NCBI RefSeq assembly: GCF_030503595.1
Contig: NZ_CP129966.1
Coordinates: 1,116,001-1,180,000 of the forward strand
DNA: 64,000 nt
DNA from: Corynebacterium sp. P4-C1
Lineage (GTDB): Bacteria > Actinomycetota > Actinomycetes > Mycobacteriales > Mycobacteriaceae
Reading direction: 5' to 3'
Positions 1 to 9,932 of this stretch are shown here, one piece after another; within the stretch, counting starts at the first letter, position 1; each line of letters starts with the position of its first letter. A program made the translations under genes and the position numbers. The notes below the pieces were generated by a model. That model was not told the DNA's origin. It was given only the letters and a program-made list of their open reading frames with translations, and did not search any database.

Positions 1-263
1 GGGACGAGCACTTCCACCACACCTCCGCCGCGCTAACGCAGCAGCCCGCAACGATGGATCCCGTCGTGGCCGCAGTCGGTGCCGCCGCTGCCGCAGTCGT
101 GGTCAGACGGCTGTGCGGCATGCCCGACCCGCCCGGGGTCATCGCGGAAACTCCGGGCATTGGCTGGGCCGCCGTGGTGGACCCGCTCGGTTCGCAACCC
201 GTCGTGGACGTGGACATGGCCCCGCACCCGCAGTGCCCGGTGTGCGCCGCGCAGGAAATCTGA
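1..263 (+). CDS. C-terminal fragment of a ThiF/TOMM-leader-binding-like protein (partial)
   Basis: An open frame enters from the left edge and ends at a TGA at 261-263, so only the last 86 residues are visible. The fragment has an Ala/Val-rich stretch and ends in PHPQCPVC, a proline-histidine followed by a CxxC pair. Mycobacteria carry a ThiF-like or TOMM-leader-binding-like gene near uvrD2 whose products I recall ending in a similar Pro-His-Cys tail; that recollection plus position is the only basis for the name. It converges on uvrD2 with 7 bp between the stops. The function is unproven and a different zinc-binding C-terminus is possible. Confidence 0.45.
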   Translation, partial: DEHFHHTSAALTQQPATMDPVVAAVGAAAAAVVVRRLCGMPDPPGVIAETPGIGWAAVVDPLGSQPVVDVDMAPHPQCPVCAAQEI

Positions 264-270
264 CCTGCTG

Positions 271-2316
271 CTAGCGATAATCCTCGAGCACAGCGAGCAG
301 GTCCTCGCCGTACTGCTCGAGCTTGGCTGGCCCGATCCCGGAGATGTCCAGCAGCTCGCCTTCGCTGGCGGGCATCGCCTCCACAACCGAGAGCAGCGTC
401 GCGTCCGTGAACACCATGTACGGCGGATGCTGAGCTTCGCGCGCGACCTCGAGACGCCACTGTTTCAGCGCCAAGAATGCGGCTTCATTGTAGGTCGGTT
501 CGCAGTCCTCATGGCGGCCGAGGCTCTTCTCCGCCGGGGTGGCGAGCTGATTGCCGCACACGCGGCACCGCTTGGAGCGTTTCAGCCGCTCTGGCGCGGC
601 CTCCACATCCAGCTGCGGGGCGATACCGTCGAGGAAGCGGGAGCGCTCGCGGGAAGCTCGGCCACCCTCCTGCCGGGCCAGCGACCACGACAGGTGTAGG
701 TGCTCGCGGGCACGGGTGATGCCCACGTAGAACAAGCGGCGCTCCTCCTCGATCTGATCGTCGCCGGCCTTGATGGCGTGCGAGATCGGCAGGGTCTTCT
801 CCACCAGTCCGGCGAGGAAGACCGCATCCCACTCCAAGCCCTTCGCGGCGTGGAGGCTGGCCAGCGTCACGCCGTCGACAGCCGGGGGCTGCTTCGCTTC
901 CGCGCGCTGGCGCAGGGACCCCAGCACCCCGGGCAAGTCGGTGGCCTCGCCGGTGCGGACAATGTCGGCGATGAGCTCCACCAATGCGTTGAGTGTCTGC
1001 CACCGCTCGCGCTGGCGGGCGCCCTCTGGCTCGGTGGCCGACAGGCCCAGCGGCGCGAACGCCGCCTTGGCCACCGCCACTGGGTCGTCGGGCAAGTCGT
1101 TGCGGCGGGTGGCGGAGACGAGCACGTTGATCGCCTCGCGGATTTCGGGCCGGGTGAAAAAGCCTTCGCCGCCCCGGACTTGGTAGACCACGCCGGCATC
1201 GGAAAGCGCCTGCTCGAACACCGCCGACTGCGCGTTGATGCGGTAGAGCACGGCGATCTCGCGGGCGGGGGTTCCCGCGGCGATGAGTTTCTTGATCTGG
1301 GCGGCGACATCGCGCGCCTCCGAAGGCTCGTCCGGGTAGGAGGCGAATGTCGGCTCCGGCCCTGGATCGCGCATGCCCTGCAATTCCAGGCGGGTGCCCG
1401 CTTCCCTGCCCGTGGCCTTGGAGATGACGGTGTTGGCCAGGTCGGTGACCTCGGGTGTGGAACGGTAGTCCCGCTGCAACTTCACCACGGTGCCGTGCGG
1501 GTACGTGCGGGAGAAATTCAGCAGGTAATCCGGCGTCGCGCCGGTGAAGGAGTAAATCGTCTGGTTGGCGTCGCCCACCACAGTGAGGTCGTCGCGCTGA
1601 CCGAGCCAGCCCTCCAGCACCCGCTGCTGCAGCGGGGTGACGTCCTGGTACTCGTCCACGACGAAGGTCTGGTACTGGTTGCGGAATTCCTCGGCAACGG
1701 CCGGGGCATTCTCCAGCGCGCCGGCGACGTGCAGCAACAAGTCGTCGAAATCGAGCGCCATGCCCTCCGGGCTGGTCTTGGCTTCCTCGTAGCGCTTGTA
1801 CACGGCCGCGACTTTCTCCGCCGCTGCTGGCGGCTCGCGGTGGGAATTCTCAATCGCGCCGGCGTAGCCCTCCGGTGTGATCAGGGAGGCCTTGGCCCAC
1901 TCAATCTCGCCGAGGAGGTCGCGCACGAGCTCTTTGTCCGGTTCCAGGCCGACGGTGCGGGTGGCGCGGGCGACGAGCGGGAATTTGTTGTCGATCAGTG
2001 TCCACGGCAGGTCGCCCGCCACCTGCGGCCAGAAATACCGAAGCTGGCGCAGTGCCGCCGCGTGGAACGTGCGGGCCTGGACACCGCCGATGCCCATCGT
2101 GCGCAGGCGGTCGCGCATCTCCCCCGCCGCGCGGGAGGTGAAGGTGACGGCCAGGACCTTTTGCGGCACGACGAAGCCCTGGTCGATCAGGTGCGCAATG
2201 CGGTAGGTGATGGTGCGGGTCTTACCGGTTCCCGCGCCGGCGAGAATGCACACCGGCCCCCGTGGCGCGGTGGCGGCGACTCGCTGGTCTTCGTCGAGCT
2301 GGTCGAGATCGATCAC
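271..2316 (-). CDS. uvrD2: ATP-dependent DNA helicase UvrD2
   Basis: Superfamily 1A 3'-5' DNA helicase, 681 residues. Walker A AGAGTGKT is at residues 26-33, DEYQD at 221-225, and the motif VI region YVGITRAREHL is near residue 545. After the helicase core come a CxxC...C cluster (CRVCGNQL, then HEDC) and a C-terminal HRDC domain (about residues 605-681). This core, cysteine cluster and HRDC order is the signature of actinobacterial UvrD2, which is essential in mycobacteria. It lies 3 bp downstream of the channel gene, so it is probably cotranscribed with channel, adnB and adnA. Mycobacteria have mrx1 and nudC at this spot; both are absent here. Confidence 0.93.
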   Translation of the reverse strand: MIDLDQLDEDQRVAATAPRGPVCILAGAGTGKTRTITYRIAHLIDQGFVVPQKVLAVTFTSRAAGEMRDRLRTMGIGGVQARTFHAAALRQLRYFWPQVAGDLPWTLIDNKFPLVARATRTVGLEPDKELVRDLLGEIEWAKASLITPEGYAGAIENSHREPPAAAEKVAAVYKRYEEAKTSPEGMALDFDDLLLHVAGALENAPAVAEEFRNQYQTFVVDEYQDVTPLQQRVLEGWLGQRDDLTVVGDANQTIYSFTGATPDYLLNFSRTYPHGTVVKLQRDYRSTPEVTDLANTVISKATGREAGTRLELQGMRDPGPEPTFASYPDEPSEARDVAAQIKKLIAAGTPAREIAVLYRINAQSAVFEQALSDAGVVYQVRGGEGFFTRPEIREAINVLVSATRRNDLPDDPVAVAKAAFAPLGLSATEPEGARQRERWQTLNALVELIADIVRTGEATDLPGVLGSLRQRAEAKQPPAVDGVTLASLHAAKGLEWDAVFLAGLVEKTLPISHAIKAGDDQIEEERRLFYVGITRAREHLHLSWSLARQEGGRASRERSRFLDGIAPQLDVEAAPERLKRSKRCRVCGNQLATPAEKSLGRHEDCEPTYNEAAFLALKQWRLEVAREAQHPPYMVFTDATLLSVVEAMPASEGELLDISGIGPAKLEQYGEDLLAVLEDYR

Positions 2317-2319
2317 GTA

Positions 2320-3438
2320 TTAATCATCCTCTTGCGAACGGGCGGCCTCGGACAGGTCGTCCGGGGTCTCCTCGGCGTAGCGGATGTACAGGAGCTTGTC
2401 GCCCGGCTCGACGGTCTCCGCCTCCGGGGAATCGAGGCGGTAGAGCTCGCCGGAGCGGACCACACCCAAGACGATGTCGGCGAGGTGGCGCGGGTTCGCT
2501 CCCACTTCGTCGTCGAGGACCATACGCTCGGAGACCGTGAATCCGGCGTTGGGGCTGAGCAGGTCCTCCATCATGGCCACCACGGTCGGGGTGGAGGTTG
2601 CGATGCCGAGCAGGCGTCCGGCTGTTTCCGAGGAGATGACCACCGAGTCCGCGCCCGACTGCTCCAGCAGGTGCTGGTTCTCAGCTTCGCGCACCGAAGC
2701 GACGATGTTCACGCCCGGGTTGATCTCGCGCACCGACAACGTGACCAGCACAGCGGTGTCATCCGAGGACGGTGCGACCACCACGGACCGGGCGCGGCTG
2801 ACACCGGCAATCTTCAGCACGTCTGATTTGGTGGCGTTGCCGTGGACGCACACCAGCCCCCGGTTCTCCGCGTGGACGAGGGCTTCGTTGCTGGCATCGA
2901 TGACGACGATATTGGAGGGCGACATGCCGTCGGCAAGCAATGCCTCGACAGCGGACCTGCCCTTGGTGCCGTAACCGATGATGATGGTGTGGTTGCGCAC
3001 GGTTTTCCTCCACCGTTGAAGTTGCAGCGTCCTACGGGAATCCTCCGTGAGCACGGACAGCGTTGTGCCGACGAGCAGCATCAGGAACGCCACGCGCAAC
3101 GGAGTGACAATGAAGATGTTGACCAACCTGGAAGATTGAGTCACCGGGGTAATATCGCCGTAGCCGGTGGTCGAGAGCGACACGGCCGAGTAGTACACGG
3201 CGTCGATGAATGTCAACGGCTCGGAGTACGCGTCCTTATCCATCCACACGATCACGGCGACGATGACCACGAGGAGGATCGCGTACACGAAGCGGCGGCT
3301 GATCAGCGCCCACGGAGTGCTCCGCGCCGCCTGCGGGAGGCGGATGACGTTGATGAGCGCATGGTCAGGAAGCGCGGTGAGTTCCTCACCGCGCAGCCTG
3401 CTGCGGAATGAAATCCGCGGACCAAACGAAAGCGCCAT
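2320..3438 (-). CDS. Two-TM potassium channel-like protein with RCK (TrkA-N) domain
   Basis: 372 residues. A membrane segment at about 50-66 is followed by the K+ selectivity filter TTGYGD at 90-95 and a second membrane segment at about 105-130. The cytoplasmic part begins with a nucleotide-binding glycine motif (GYGTKG, 155-160) typical of RCK/TrkA-N domains, and a second TrkA-C-like segment follows. It should form a tetrameric K+ channel gated by ligand binding to the RCK ring. It sits between adnB and uvrD2, as in C. glutamicum and M. tuberculosis; why a channel is embedded in a repair cluster is not known. Confidence 0.88.
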   Translation of the reverse strand: MALSFGPRISFRSRLRGEELTALPDHALINVIRLPQAARSTPWALISRRFVYAILLVVIVAVIVWMDKDAYSEPLTFIDAVYYSAVSLSTTGYGDITPVTQSSRLVNIFIVTPLRVAFLMLLVGTTLSVLTEDSRRTLQLQRWRKTVRNHTIIIGYGTKGRSAVEALLADGMSPSNIVVIDASNEALVHAENRGLVCVHGNATKSDVLKIAGVSRARSVVVAPSSDDTAVLVTLSVREINPGVNIVASVREAENQHLLEQSGADSVVISSETAGRLLGIATSTPTVVAMMEDLLSPNAGFTVSERMVLDDEVGANPRHLADIVLGVVRSGELYRLDSPEAETVEPGDKLLYIRYAEETPDDLSEAARSQEDD

Positions 3439-3439
3439 A

Positions 3440-6400
3440 TCACGACTCTAAACTGGCCGGAGCCGCTCGTTGCAGCAAGCCCTCCAGCTCCCCGCGTTCA
3501 GGCAGGTCAGTGGGCGAGAAGTCCTCACCGGTGCGGACGTAGAAGAAGACGGCGCGAATGGGCTTGCCGTCGGCGGCGATGCGGCGCCACGCCTCGCGGT
3601 AGACCGCTAGCTGCAGTTTCGCTGCGCGCATCTCCGCCGCCTGGGGCTTGCTGCCGGTCTTCCAGTCCACGATGGTCCACCCGTCGGGGTCCTCGAAAAC
3701 GGCGTCGATGCGCCCACGCACCGTGGATGTCCCCAGATCGATTTCAAAGGGGTGCTCGATGTGGGCGGGAGTGCGGGTGGCCCACTGGCTGGCGGAGAAA
3801 TTCTCCTTCAGCCGCGCCAGGGTCTCGGCATCCACGTCCGGCTCGAGGTTGCCGGGCAGCTCATCGTCGTCCAGCAGGGGACGCGCCCCGAAGAACCCCT
3901 CGATCCATTCGTGGAAGGCGGTGCCGCGCTTGGCGTAGGCGTTCGGTTTGAACGGCACCGGGCGGCGCGCGCGGCGGGCGAACTGCTCCGGGTCAGCACG
4001 CAAGGCGACGATGTCGGAGGCGGTCAGCGTGGCCGGCATGACCACGGGCACAGCGGGCCGCTCCGCGGCTTTGTGCTCCTCGATGAGTGCCTCTGTGTCG
4101 CGCTCCCACAGGGAGTACAGCTCACCGTCCGCCAGCGCGGGCAGTTCTCCGCGTGCGGCGCGGACCGTCTCTGCCGCTGCCACTGTCGCGGGCTCGGCCG
4201 AGTAGTGGGGCCACAGGCCTTCGCGGGTCGCAGTCGGTGCGTCCTCCCCGGACTCGCCGCCCTCCCACCAGTGCAGGACCTCCGCCGCGGGTGTGCCTTC
4301 GGGGTGCATGAGCACGTCGCGCAGGGCACGGAAGTGCGCGTAGGGCTCGGCCTGCCTTTCACGGTCAGGCACGATGGCGGAGCCGGTGACCATGAGCCTT
4401 TCTGCCGCGCGGGTAACCGCGACGTAGAACAAGCGTGCCGCTTCTTCCTCGAGCTCGGCCTTCTTGGCCTTTTTGTACTCTTCGGAGAGCTTCTGGAATT
4501 CGGAGCGGTCTTCAGCGGCACTAAACACGTCGTAATCATCGTCTGGGACGTGCTTGACCTGGCTGAGAAAAGTCTCGGTGGTGACGCTGTAGGTCTGGGT
4601 GTCCGCGTGCACAACGGCGACAGTGTCCCACTCCAGGCCCTTCGCTTTGTGAGCGGTGAGGATCTGCACCCGGTCGCCGCTGGTGCTCACGGAACCGGGT
4701 TCGAGGCCGTCCTCATGCTCGGCGGCCAAGTCCAGGTAGGACAGGAAGCCCTCAATATCGGCGCCCGGGTAGGCGGCGACGGTCTCTGCGAATTTATCCA
4801 GGTGGACGGTGCCCGTCTGCGACGGGCGCGCAAGGACTTCGGTGCGGATGCCGAAGGTGGCCACGAGGTCGTCGAACAGGTCCGGCAGGCGTTTGCCCAG
4901 ACTGCGGGTGCGCAGGGCGCGCAGCTTCGCGGCCAGGGCTTGCAAGCGCAGCAGCCCCTCCGGTGAATAGCGCTCGGGCTCACCCAGATCGGCCACCGCG
5001 TCGCCGAGGCCCACGCTGCGCTCGTTCTCCCCCACCGCGTTCTCGGCGTTCTCGATCAGCTCCGCCAGCTGCACCTGCAGGCGCTCGCGCGGGTCGGTGT
5101 CCGCGGGCAGCTCGTCGACGGCATTCGCACGCCGCTCGCCGGCCAGATTCACCGCACGGCCGGCCAGCGCGGAAATGTCCTTCAAACCCAGACCGCACGC
5201 GGGGCCGGCGAGGATGCGCAACGCGGCGGCCGAGTCCTGCGGGTGCACAAGCATGCGCGCCACCGCGACAGTGTCCGCCACTTCGGGCACGGTGAGCAGA
5301 CCGGCGGTGCCCACGATCTCGTAGGGCACGCCGCGCTCCTCCAGAGCCTCTGCGATGGCCGCGGAATGCCTGTTCTTGCGCACCAGCGCAGCCGAGGAGA
5401 CTTCCCTGCCAGCGTCGACGCGCCCGTGATAATCCTCGGCCAGCATGTCGGCGACGACGGCTATCTCCTCGTCCTCGGTGGCGTAGAAACCCAGCTCGAC
5501 GACGCCCGGCTGCGCGTCGGGTTTCGAGGTCAGCGGCTCCACGGCGCGCTGACTGCCCTCCGGGGTGCCCAACACCGCGGCGGAAACAGAATTTGCTGTG
5601 GCCAGCACCTCCGGCGGATTGCGCCACGAGGTGGTCAACTGCGTCTTCGGTGCGGGAGAACCGTCCGGCAGCGGGAAGTCGTCGACGAAGGCGGCCAAGT
5701 TCGCAGCGGTGGCTCCGCGCCAGCCGTAAATGGCTTGCATCGGGTCGCCCACCACGGTGACGGTGAGCGGGTGGGCGTGGCGGGACGGGTCGTCCCGGTT
5801 CTCCCCGAACAGGCTGCGCAGCAGCACGCGCTGGGCGTGGGAGGTGTCCTGGTATTCGTCGAGCATGATCACGCGGAAACGGTCCCGCTGGGAGGCGCCC
5901 ACACCCGGATGGTCGGCGGCCATCTGCGCCGCCACGGACATCTGCTCGTTGAAGGTGACCACGCCGCGCTCGCGTAGTTCGCGGCCGAGCTCCAGGGCAA
6001 GATCCGCGTAGGCGCGGCGGAGCTGCTGGTGGTCGGCCCACCCCTGCACCGTCTTGTTGTAAGTCTCTACCTGCCCTTTACCGCGCGGGAGGCTAGCCAG
6101 GTTGTCCAGGAACGCCTCGGTTTCCTCCGCGATGCGTTCGTGCGGGAAGAGCTCGTTGCCCATGTTGGTGACCAGCTGCAGCAGAGTGTCCACCACCGTG
6201 TCTATGGCCGGGTTTTCGGCCACCCCGTGGAGCAGCTTGCCGCCGTGGTCGTTGACCACCTCCCAGGCGATCGAGTGGAGCTCTGCGTCGGTGATCAGGC
6301 GCGCATCCGGCTCGACGGGCACGAGTAGGCCGTATTCGCGGATCAGGTTGCCCGCGTAGGAGTCGTAGGTGGACACCGTCGGCGCGATCGCGGTCAACGA

Positions 6401-6730
6401 TTCCGCTAGATTCCCCGTCGGGTCAAGGCGGCGGACCACTTGCTCGTCGACCGCGAGCTTCTCCAGCCGGGTGCGGATGCGCTTGCCCAGCTCCTGCGCA
6501 GCCTTCCTGGTGAAGGTCAGGCCGAGAACTTCTTCGGGCCGGACGTAGCCGTTGGCCACGAGCCACACCACGCGCGAGGCCATGGTCTCGGTCTTTCCGG
6601 CGCCGGCGCCGGCGACAACGAGCAACGGGCCCGGTTCGGCGCCGATGACGGCGGCCTGCTGGTCGGTGGGCATGAATTTCTCGCCCATGTAGCGCCACAG
6701 CGTCGTGGGCGGGACGGGAGTGCTAGCCAC
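3440..6730 (-). CDS. adnB: AdnB-like helicase-nuclease subunit (UvrD/REP family)
   Basis: 1096-residue subunit of the heterodimeric AdnAB motor that resects double-strand breaks in mycolic-acid bacteria. Walker A AGAGAGKT is at residues 40-47, DEYQDTS follows in the core, and motif VI is FYVAVTRAAERL. The C-terminal RecB-like nuclease domain shows GTAFHEW, GRIDAVF, then VDWKTGSKP and QLAVYREAW, so Asp and Lys of the catalytic centre are present. The GTG start overlaps the adnA stop by 8 bp, indicating translational coupling. AdnB is the lead motor in mycobacteria, and its motifs are intact here. Confidence 0.9.
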   Translation of the reverse strand: MASTPVPPTTLWRYMGEKFMPTDQQAAVIGAEPGPLLVVAGAGAGKTETMASRVVWLVANGYVRPEEVLGLTFTRKAAQELGKRIRTRLEKLAVDEQVVRRLDPTGNLAESLTAIAPTVSTYDSYAGNLIREYGLLVPVEPDARLITDAELHSIAWEVVNDHGGKLLHGVAENPAIDTVVDTLLQLVTNMGNELFPHERIAEETEAFLDNLASLPRGKGQVETYNKTVQGWADHQQLRRAYADLALELGRELRERGVVTFNEQMSVAAQMAADHPGVGASQRDRFRVIMLDEYQDTSHAQRVLLRSLFGENRDDPSRHAHPLTVTVVGDPMQAIYGWRGATAANLAAFVDDFPLPDGSPAPKTQLTTSWRNPPEVLATANSVSAAVLGTPEGSQRAVEPLTSKPDAQPGVVELGFYATEDEEIAVVADMLAEDYHGRVDAGREVSSAALVRKNRHSAAIAEALEERGVPYEIVGTAGLLTVPEVADTVAVARMLVHPQDSAAALRILAGPACGLGLKDISALAGRAVNLAGERRANAVDELPADTDPRERLQVQLAELIENAENAVGENERSVGLGDAVADLGEPERYSPEGLLRLQALAAKLRALRTRSLGKRLPDLFDDLVATFGIRTEVLARPSQTGTVHLDKFAETVAAYPGADIEGFLSYLDLAAEHEDGLEPGSVSTSGDRVQILTAHKAKGLEWDTVAVVHADTQTYSVTTETFLSQVKHVPDDDYDVFSAAEDRSEFQKLSEEYKKAKKAELEEEAARLFYVAVTRAAERLMVTGSAIVPDRERQAEPYAHFRALRDVLMHPEGTPAAEVLHWWEGGESGEDAPTATREGLWPHYSAEPATVAAAETVRAARGELPALADGELYSLWERDTEALIEEHKAAERPAVPVVMPATLTASDIVALRADPEQFARRARRPVPFKPNAYAKRGTAFHEWIEGFFGARPLLDDDELPGNLEPDVDAETLARLKENFSASQWATRTPAHIEHPFEIDLGTSTVRGRIDAVFEDPDGWTIVDWKTGSKPQAAEMRAAKLQLAVYREAWRRIAADGKPIRAVFFYVRTGEDFSPTDLPERGELEGLLQRAAPASLES

Positions 6731-9700
6731 GGGTGGTCACCTCTCCTTCAGGCTGTGCCGGGCAGATGGATTTCAGTTGGCAGAACGCGCAGTGGTCGCC
6801 GGTCACTGCGCGCAGCTCCGGGCCCGTCATCTCGTCGATGAGCGGACTGATCAGCTCCGCGAATTCAGCGAGCTGCCCGGAATCCTTCGGCGACTGCGTG
6901 CGCACGGTCGGTTTCTTGGCTTTCGCCGCGGGGAAGAACAGGATTCCGCCGCCGACGTCCAGCGGCTTCTCGCCGTCCCCTGCGGTGACCACGGCCCCGT
7001 CGCGCCACACTCCGCGGCTCAACGCCAGCTGGTAGCTGAGCAGCTGCGGGTGTTCCTCGGCCTCCTTCAGCGGGGTCGCTGACTTCCCGGTCTTCAGGTC
7101 GACAATCTGCACCGGCCCGTCGCCGTCGGCATCGCCTTCGCGTTCCAGCCGGTCGATGCGGCCTCCGATGGCCAGCCCTGGCACGACTTCCACGTGGACG
7201 GGCACCTCCACGCCGAGCTGCGAGAAGGTCCCGCGGGTGGAGTCGATCCACTGTTCGCACCGGTCCAGCACAGTGGTGAATTCGGCCAGATCGTTCGCTT
7301 CCTTCCACGGCGGGACACTGAACAGTGCGCGGTACGCCTCGATCGTGTCGGCGCGCGCAAGGTCACGGTCGACGCCGTTGCCGAGCGCCTCGAAGAAGTA
7401 GTGGATCAGCGTGCCGCGCGTCATCGCGTCATTCGCCGCGGGCGCGATCTCGCGTTCGAGCACCCCGCTCATCGGGCATTTCAGCAGGCCCTCGATGCGC
7501 GAAGGCGACAGGCGGGCGGGCCGCGGGAGCGGCTCGCTTATCGATGGCTCCGTCGTCCCCCACCACTGCCCCGGATCCGCCGCGGCGATGCCGGCGTCCG
7601 CCAGACGCGCCAACTGCCGCGCCGCCTGCAGCCGCGTCTGCTCGCTCGAGTCACCGTCGGTGAGCGCGCGGCGCAGTTCCGCGACAATGTCCTCCACTGC
7701 CAGCACGCGGACTGCACCGGCGTCGGAACGCAACTCCTCACTATCCCCGCCCACGCTGTCGAAGAGTGCCGGGGCGGCCTCCGCGGCCGCCTCCGCACTC
7801 ACGAGCTCTTGCGCAGGGACGGGAACAGCCGCGATCTCCTGGGGCACGATGCCGTAGTCGGCGGCGAATTCGGCGATGAAGCGCGACGGTTCCACCACCT
7901 CGTCGCCCTCCTCCGAATGCACCGCAGTGACGACGATGCGGTCGGTGGCGCGGCTGACCGCCATGTGGAACAGGTGACGCTCCTCCTTCAAGCGGTCCGC
8001 GATGTGGGAGACCGGCGTGGCCGGGTCAATGCCCTCGTCGACCAGGTCGACCAAGTCCTCCTGCCGCATGAGCGTGCCCGTCTCGCTGAGCGTCGGCCAG
8101 GACAGCTCCTGCACACCCGACACGATGACGCGCGCGAATTCCCGTCCGGCGGCGCCGTGGGCGGTCAGCAAGGGCACCGCATCCGGGGTGGCGGTGCGCC
8201 GGTCGCGCACGCCGGTGGGCAGCTCCTGCTCTTCGATGTGGGCGATGAAGGATTCCACCGTGGCGCTGGGGCGGCGCTCGGTGAAGTCCCCCGCCGCGTC
8301 GAACAGTGCCATCATCGCATCCAAGTCCCGGTCAGCCTGTGAGCCGGCCGCTCCACCGCGCAGTGCGATGGCCATGAGGCTGTCCGCCAGTTTCGTCGCC
8401 GACCAGATCGCCCACAGCACCTCCTCGACGCTGCCGCCTTCCGCCAACGCTGCCCGGCCGGCATCGAGCACGTCCCGGATCCGGTTCAGAATCTGCAGCT
8501 CGCGGTCCGTGAGCGTGGAGCCGAAATCAGGCAGGTCCTCCTCCTGCGCGAGCAGCTCTGACAGCGTCACTTCCGCGCGCGAGTCCGGCCGCCACCGACG
8601 CAGGCCGCGCAGGAGACGGCGCAGCGTGACGGGATCTGTGCCGCCGACGGGACCGAGCAGCAGCTCCCGCCACTGCGCCATGCTCAGCTGGCCCGTCAGT
8701 GCCTTGAGTCCGAGTAGCATGGCGGCAACGATGCGTTGCTCCGCCAGCACGACATCGGTCGGGTTCACGGCAACGGGCACGCCCGCCTGGAGCAGCGCGC
8801 GGCGCAGCGGCTCAATCATGCCCACCGAGCGCACAACGACGCCCATATCGCGCCAGGCGAGTCCGTCCTCGAGGTGCCAGCGGCGCAGACGGTCCACCAC
8901 CGCGGCGTTATTCACCGCCGAACTCGGCGCGATGACCGCCTCCGCGCTGGGGTTGCGCTTCGTCGCCCCCAGATCGATGACCTGGGTTCCAGCGCCGGCA
9001 CCAATACCGCCGCCGCTGGAACCCAAGCCGCGGAAGAACAGCGGTGAGGCGCCGCGGAAGCGGAAGACGGACTGTTCCTCGTCGCCGCCGATGACGGTGA
9101 GCTCAGCGCCTTCGGCGAGCTGCTCTACCAACTGGCCCGACGCCGGATCCAGGTGCTGGGCGTCGTCAACGATGACCGTGTGCCACGTCTTCGGCAGCGG
9201 AGCACGCACCGCGTGCGCGACCAGCTCGGAGGCGGAATAGCTGCGGGCGCCGTACAGGGCCATGACGTCCTGGTATTCGGCCAGGAAATCGCCGGCGGCC
9301 GACCACACCGGAATACCGTGGCGCTTCCCCATCGTGCGCAGATCGTCCGGGGTGAGCGTCCGCTCAACCGCGCGGAGCAGAAAGTCGCGCAACTGGCGGG
9401 CAAAACCCACCATCGGCAGTGCCGGGCGCAGCTCCGCCGGCCAGGTTCCTCCACCGTCCGTGGCGTGGCCCTGAAGGAGCTCGCGGATGGCGAAGTCTTG
9501 CTCAGCGCCGGAGATCAACCGGATCGGCTCTGCGTCAGCCGGGTTCTCCTCCGCAGCCGGATCACCCAGACGCACCAGTGCGAAGGCGAGCGAGTGGATG
9601 GAGCGCACGATCGGCTCATCGGCGACGAAGCCGGACACTGCGAGCCGGTCGGACAGCTCCGCCCTCACGCGCGCACCCGATTCCTTGGAGGCGGTCAGGA

Positions 9701-9929
9701 GCACCACACCAGCGGGATCGGCCCCGGCGCGGATCCGCTCCACCGCAGTGTCGATGAGAAAGCTGGTCACGCCGGAGCCGGCCTTGCCGGTGACTTTCCA
9801 TGTGCCGCGGACGGGCAGCTCAACCGGCCATTCGCGGTCGGCCACGACACGTTCCCGGCCGACCAGGTAAGCCTGCGGGTGCGGCGGTAGCGTCACACCT
9901 GCCACGTGGGTGTCTTGGGTCTGTGTCAT
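6723..9929 (-). CDS. adnA: AdnA-like helicase-nuclease subunit with altered Walker A
   Basis: 1068-residue partner of AdnB. The nuclease domain (C-terminal 300 residues) contains GRIDRLE and VDLKTGKSA. An Fe-S-type cysteine set is visible: one Cys in LLKCPMSG and a C-terminal CAFCQLKSIC, as in AddB/AdnA nucleases. The motor domain is recognisable (VIVDDAQHLDP, AVSRATDRIVV), but its Walker A reads GKAGSGVTS at residues 48-56, with Val54 in place of the invariant Lys. The subunit may therefore not hydrolyse ATP and may serve mainly as nuclease and scaffold. The stop overlaps the start of adnB. Confidence 0.87.
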   Translation of the reverse strand: MTQTQDTHVAGVTLPPHPQAYLVGRERVVADREWPVELPVRGTWKVTGKAGSGVTSFLIDTAVERIRAGADPAGVVLLTASKESGARVRAELSDRLAVSGFVADEPIVRSIHSLAFALVRLGDPAAEENPADAEPIRLISGAEQDFAIRELLQGHATDGGGTWPAELRPALPMVGFARQLRDFLLRAVERTLTPDDLRTMGKRHGIPVWSAAGDFLAEYQDVMALYGARSYSASELVAHAVRAPLPKTWHTVIVDDAQHLDPASGQLVEQLAEGAELTVIGGDEEQSVFRFRGASPLFFRGLGSSGGGIGAGAGTQVIDLGATKRNPSAEAVIAPSSAVNNAAVVDRLRRWHLEDGLAWRDMGVVVRSVGMIEPLRRALLQAGVPVAVNPTDVVLAEQRIVAAMLLGLKALTGQLSMAQWRELLLGPVGGTDPVTLRRLLRGLRRWRPDSRAEVTLSELLAQEEDLPDFGSTLTDRELQILNRIRDVLDAGRAALAEGGSVEEVLWAIWSATKLADSLMAIALRGGAAGSQADRDLDAMMALFDAAGDFTERRPSATVESFIAHIEEQELPTGVRDRRTATPDAVPLLTAHGAAGREFARVIVSGVQELSWPTLSETGTLMRQEDLVDLVDEGIDPATPVSHIADRLKEERHLFHMAVSRATDRIVVTAVHSEEGDEVVEPSRFIAEFAADYGIVPQEIAAVPVPAQELVSAEAAAEAAPALFDSVGGDSEELRSDAGAVRVLAVEDIVAELRRALTDGDSSEQTRLQAARQLARLADAGIAAADPGQWWGTTEPSISEPLPRPARLSPSRIEGLLKCPMSGVLEREIAPAANDAMTRGTLIHYFFEALGNGVDRDLARADTIEAYRALFSVPPWKEANDLAEFTTVLDRCEQWIDSTRGTFSQLGVEVPVHVEVVPGLAIGGRIDRLEREGDADGDGPVQIVDLKTGKSATPLKEAEEHPQLLSYQLALSRGVWRDGAVVTAGDGEKPLDVGGGILFFPAAKAKKPTVRTQSPKDSGQLAEFAELISPLIDEMTGPELRAVTGDHCAFCQLKSICPAQPEGEVTTRG

Positions 9930-9932
9930 GCC

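Noticed and set aside
700..2826. Long open frame on the plus strand opposite uvrD2 and the channel gene
   Set aside because: It is the antisense shadow of high-GC genes; composition is that of a reversed frame (His/Arg/Gly-rich) and no family is recognisable.
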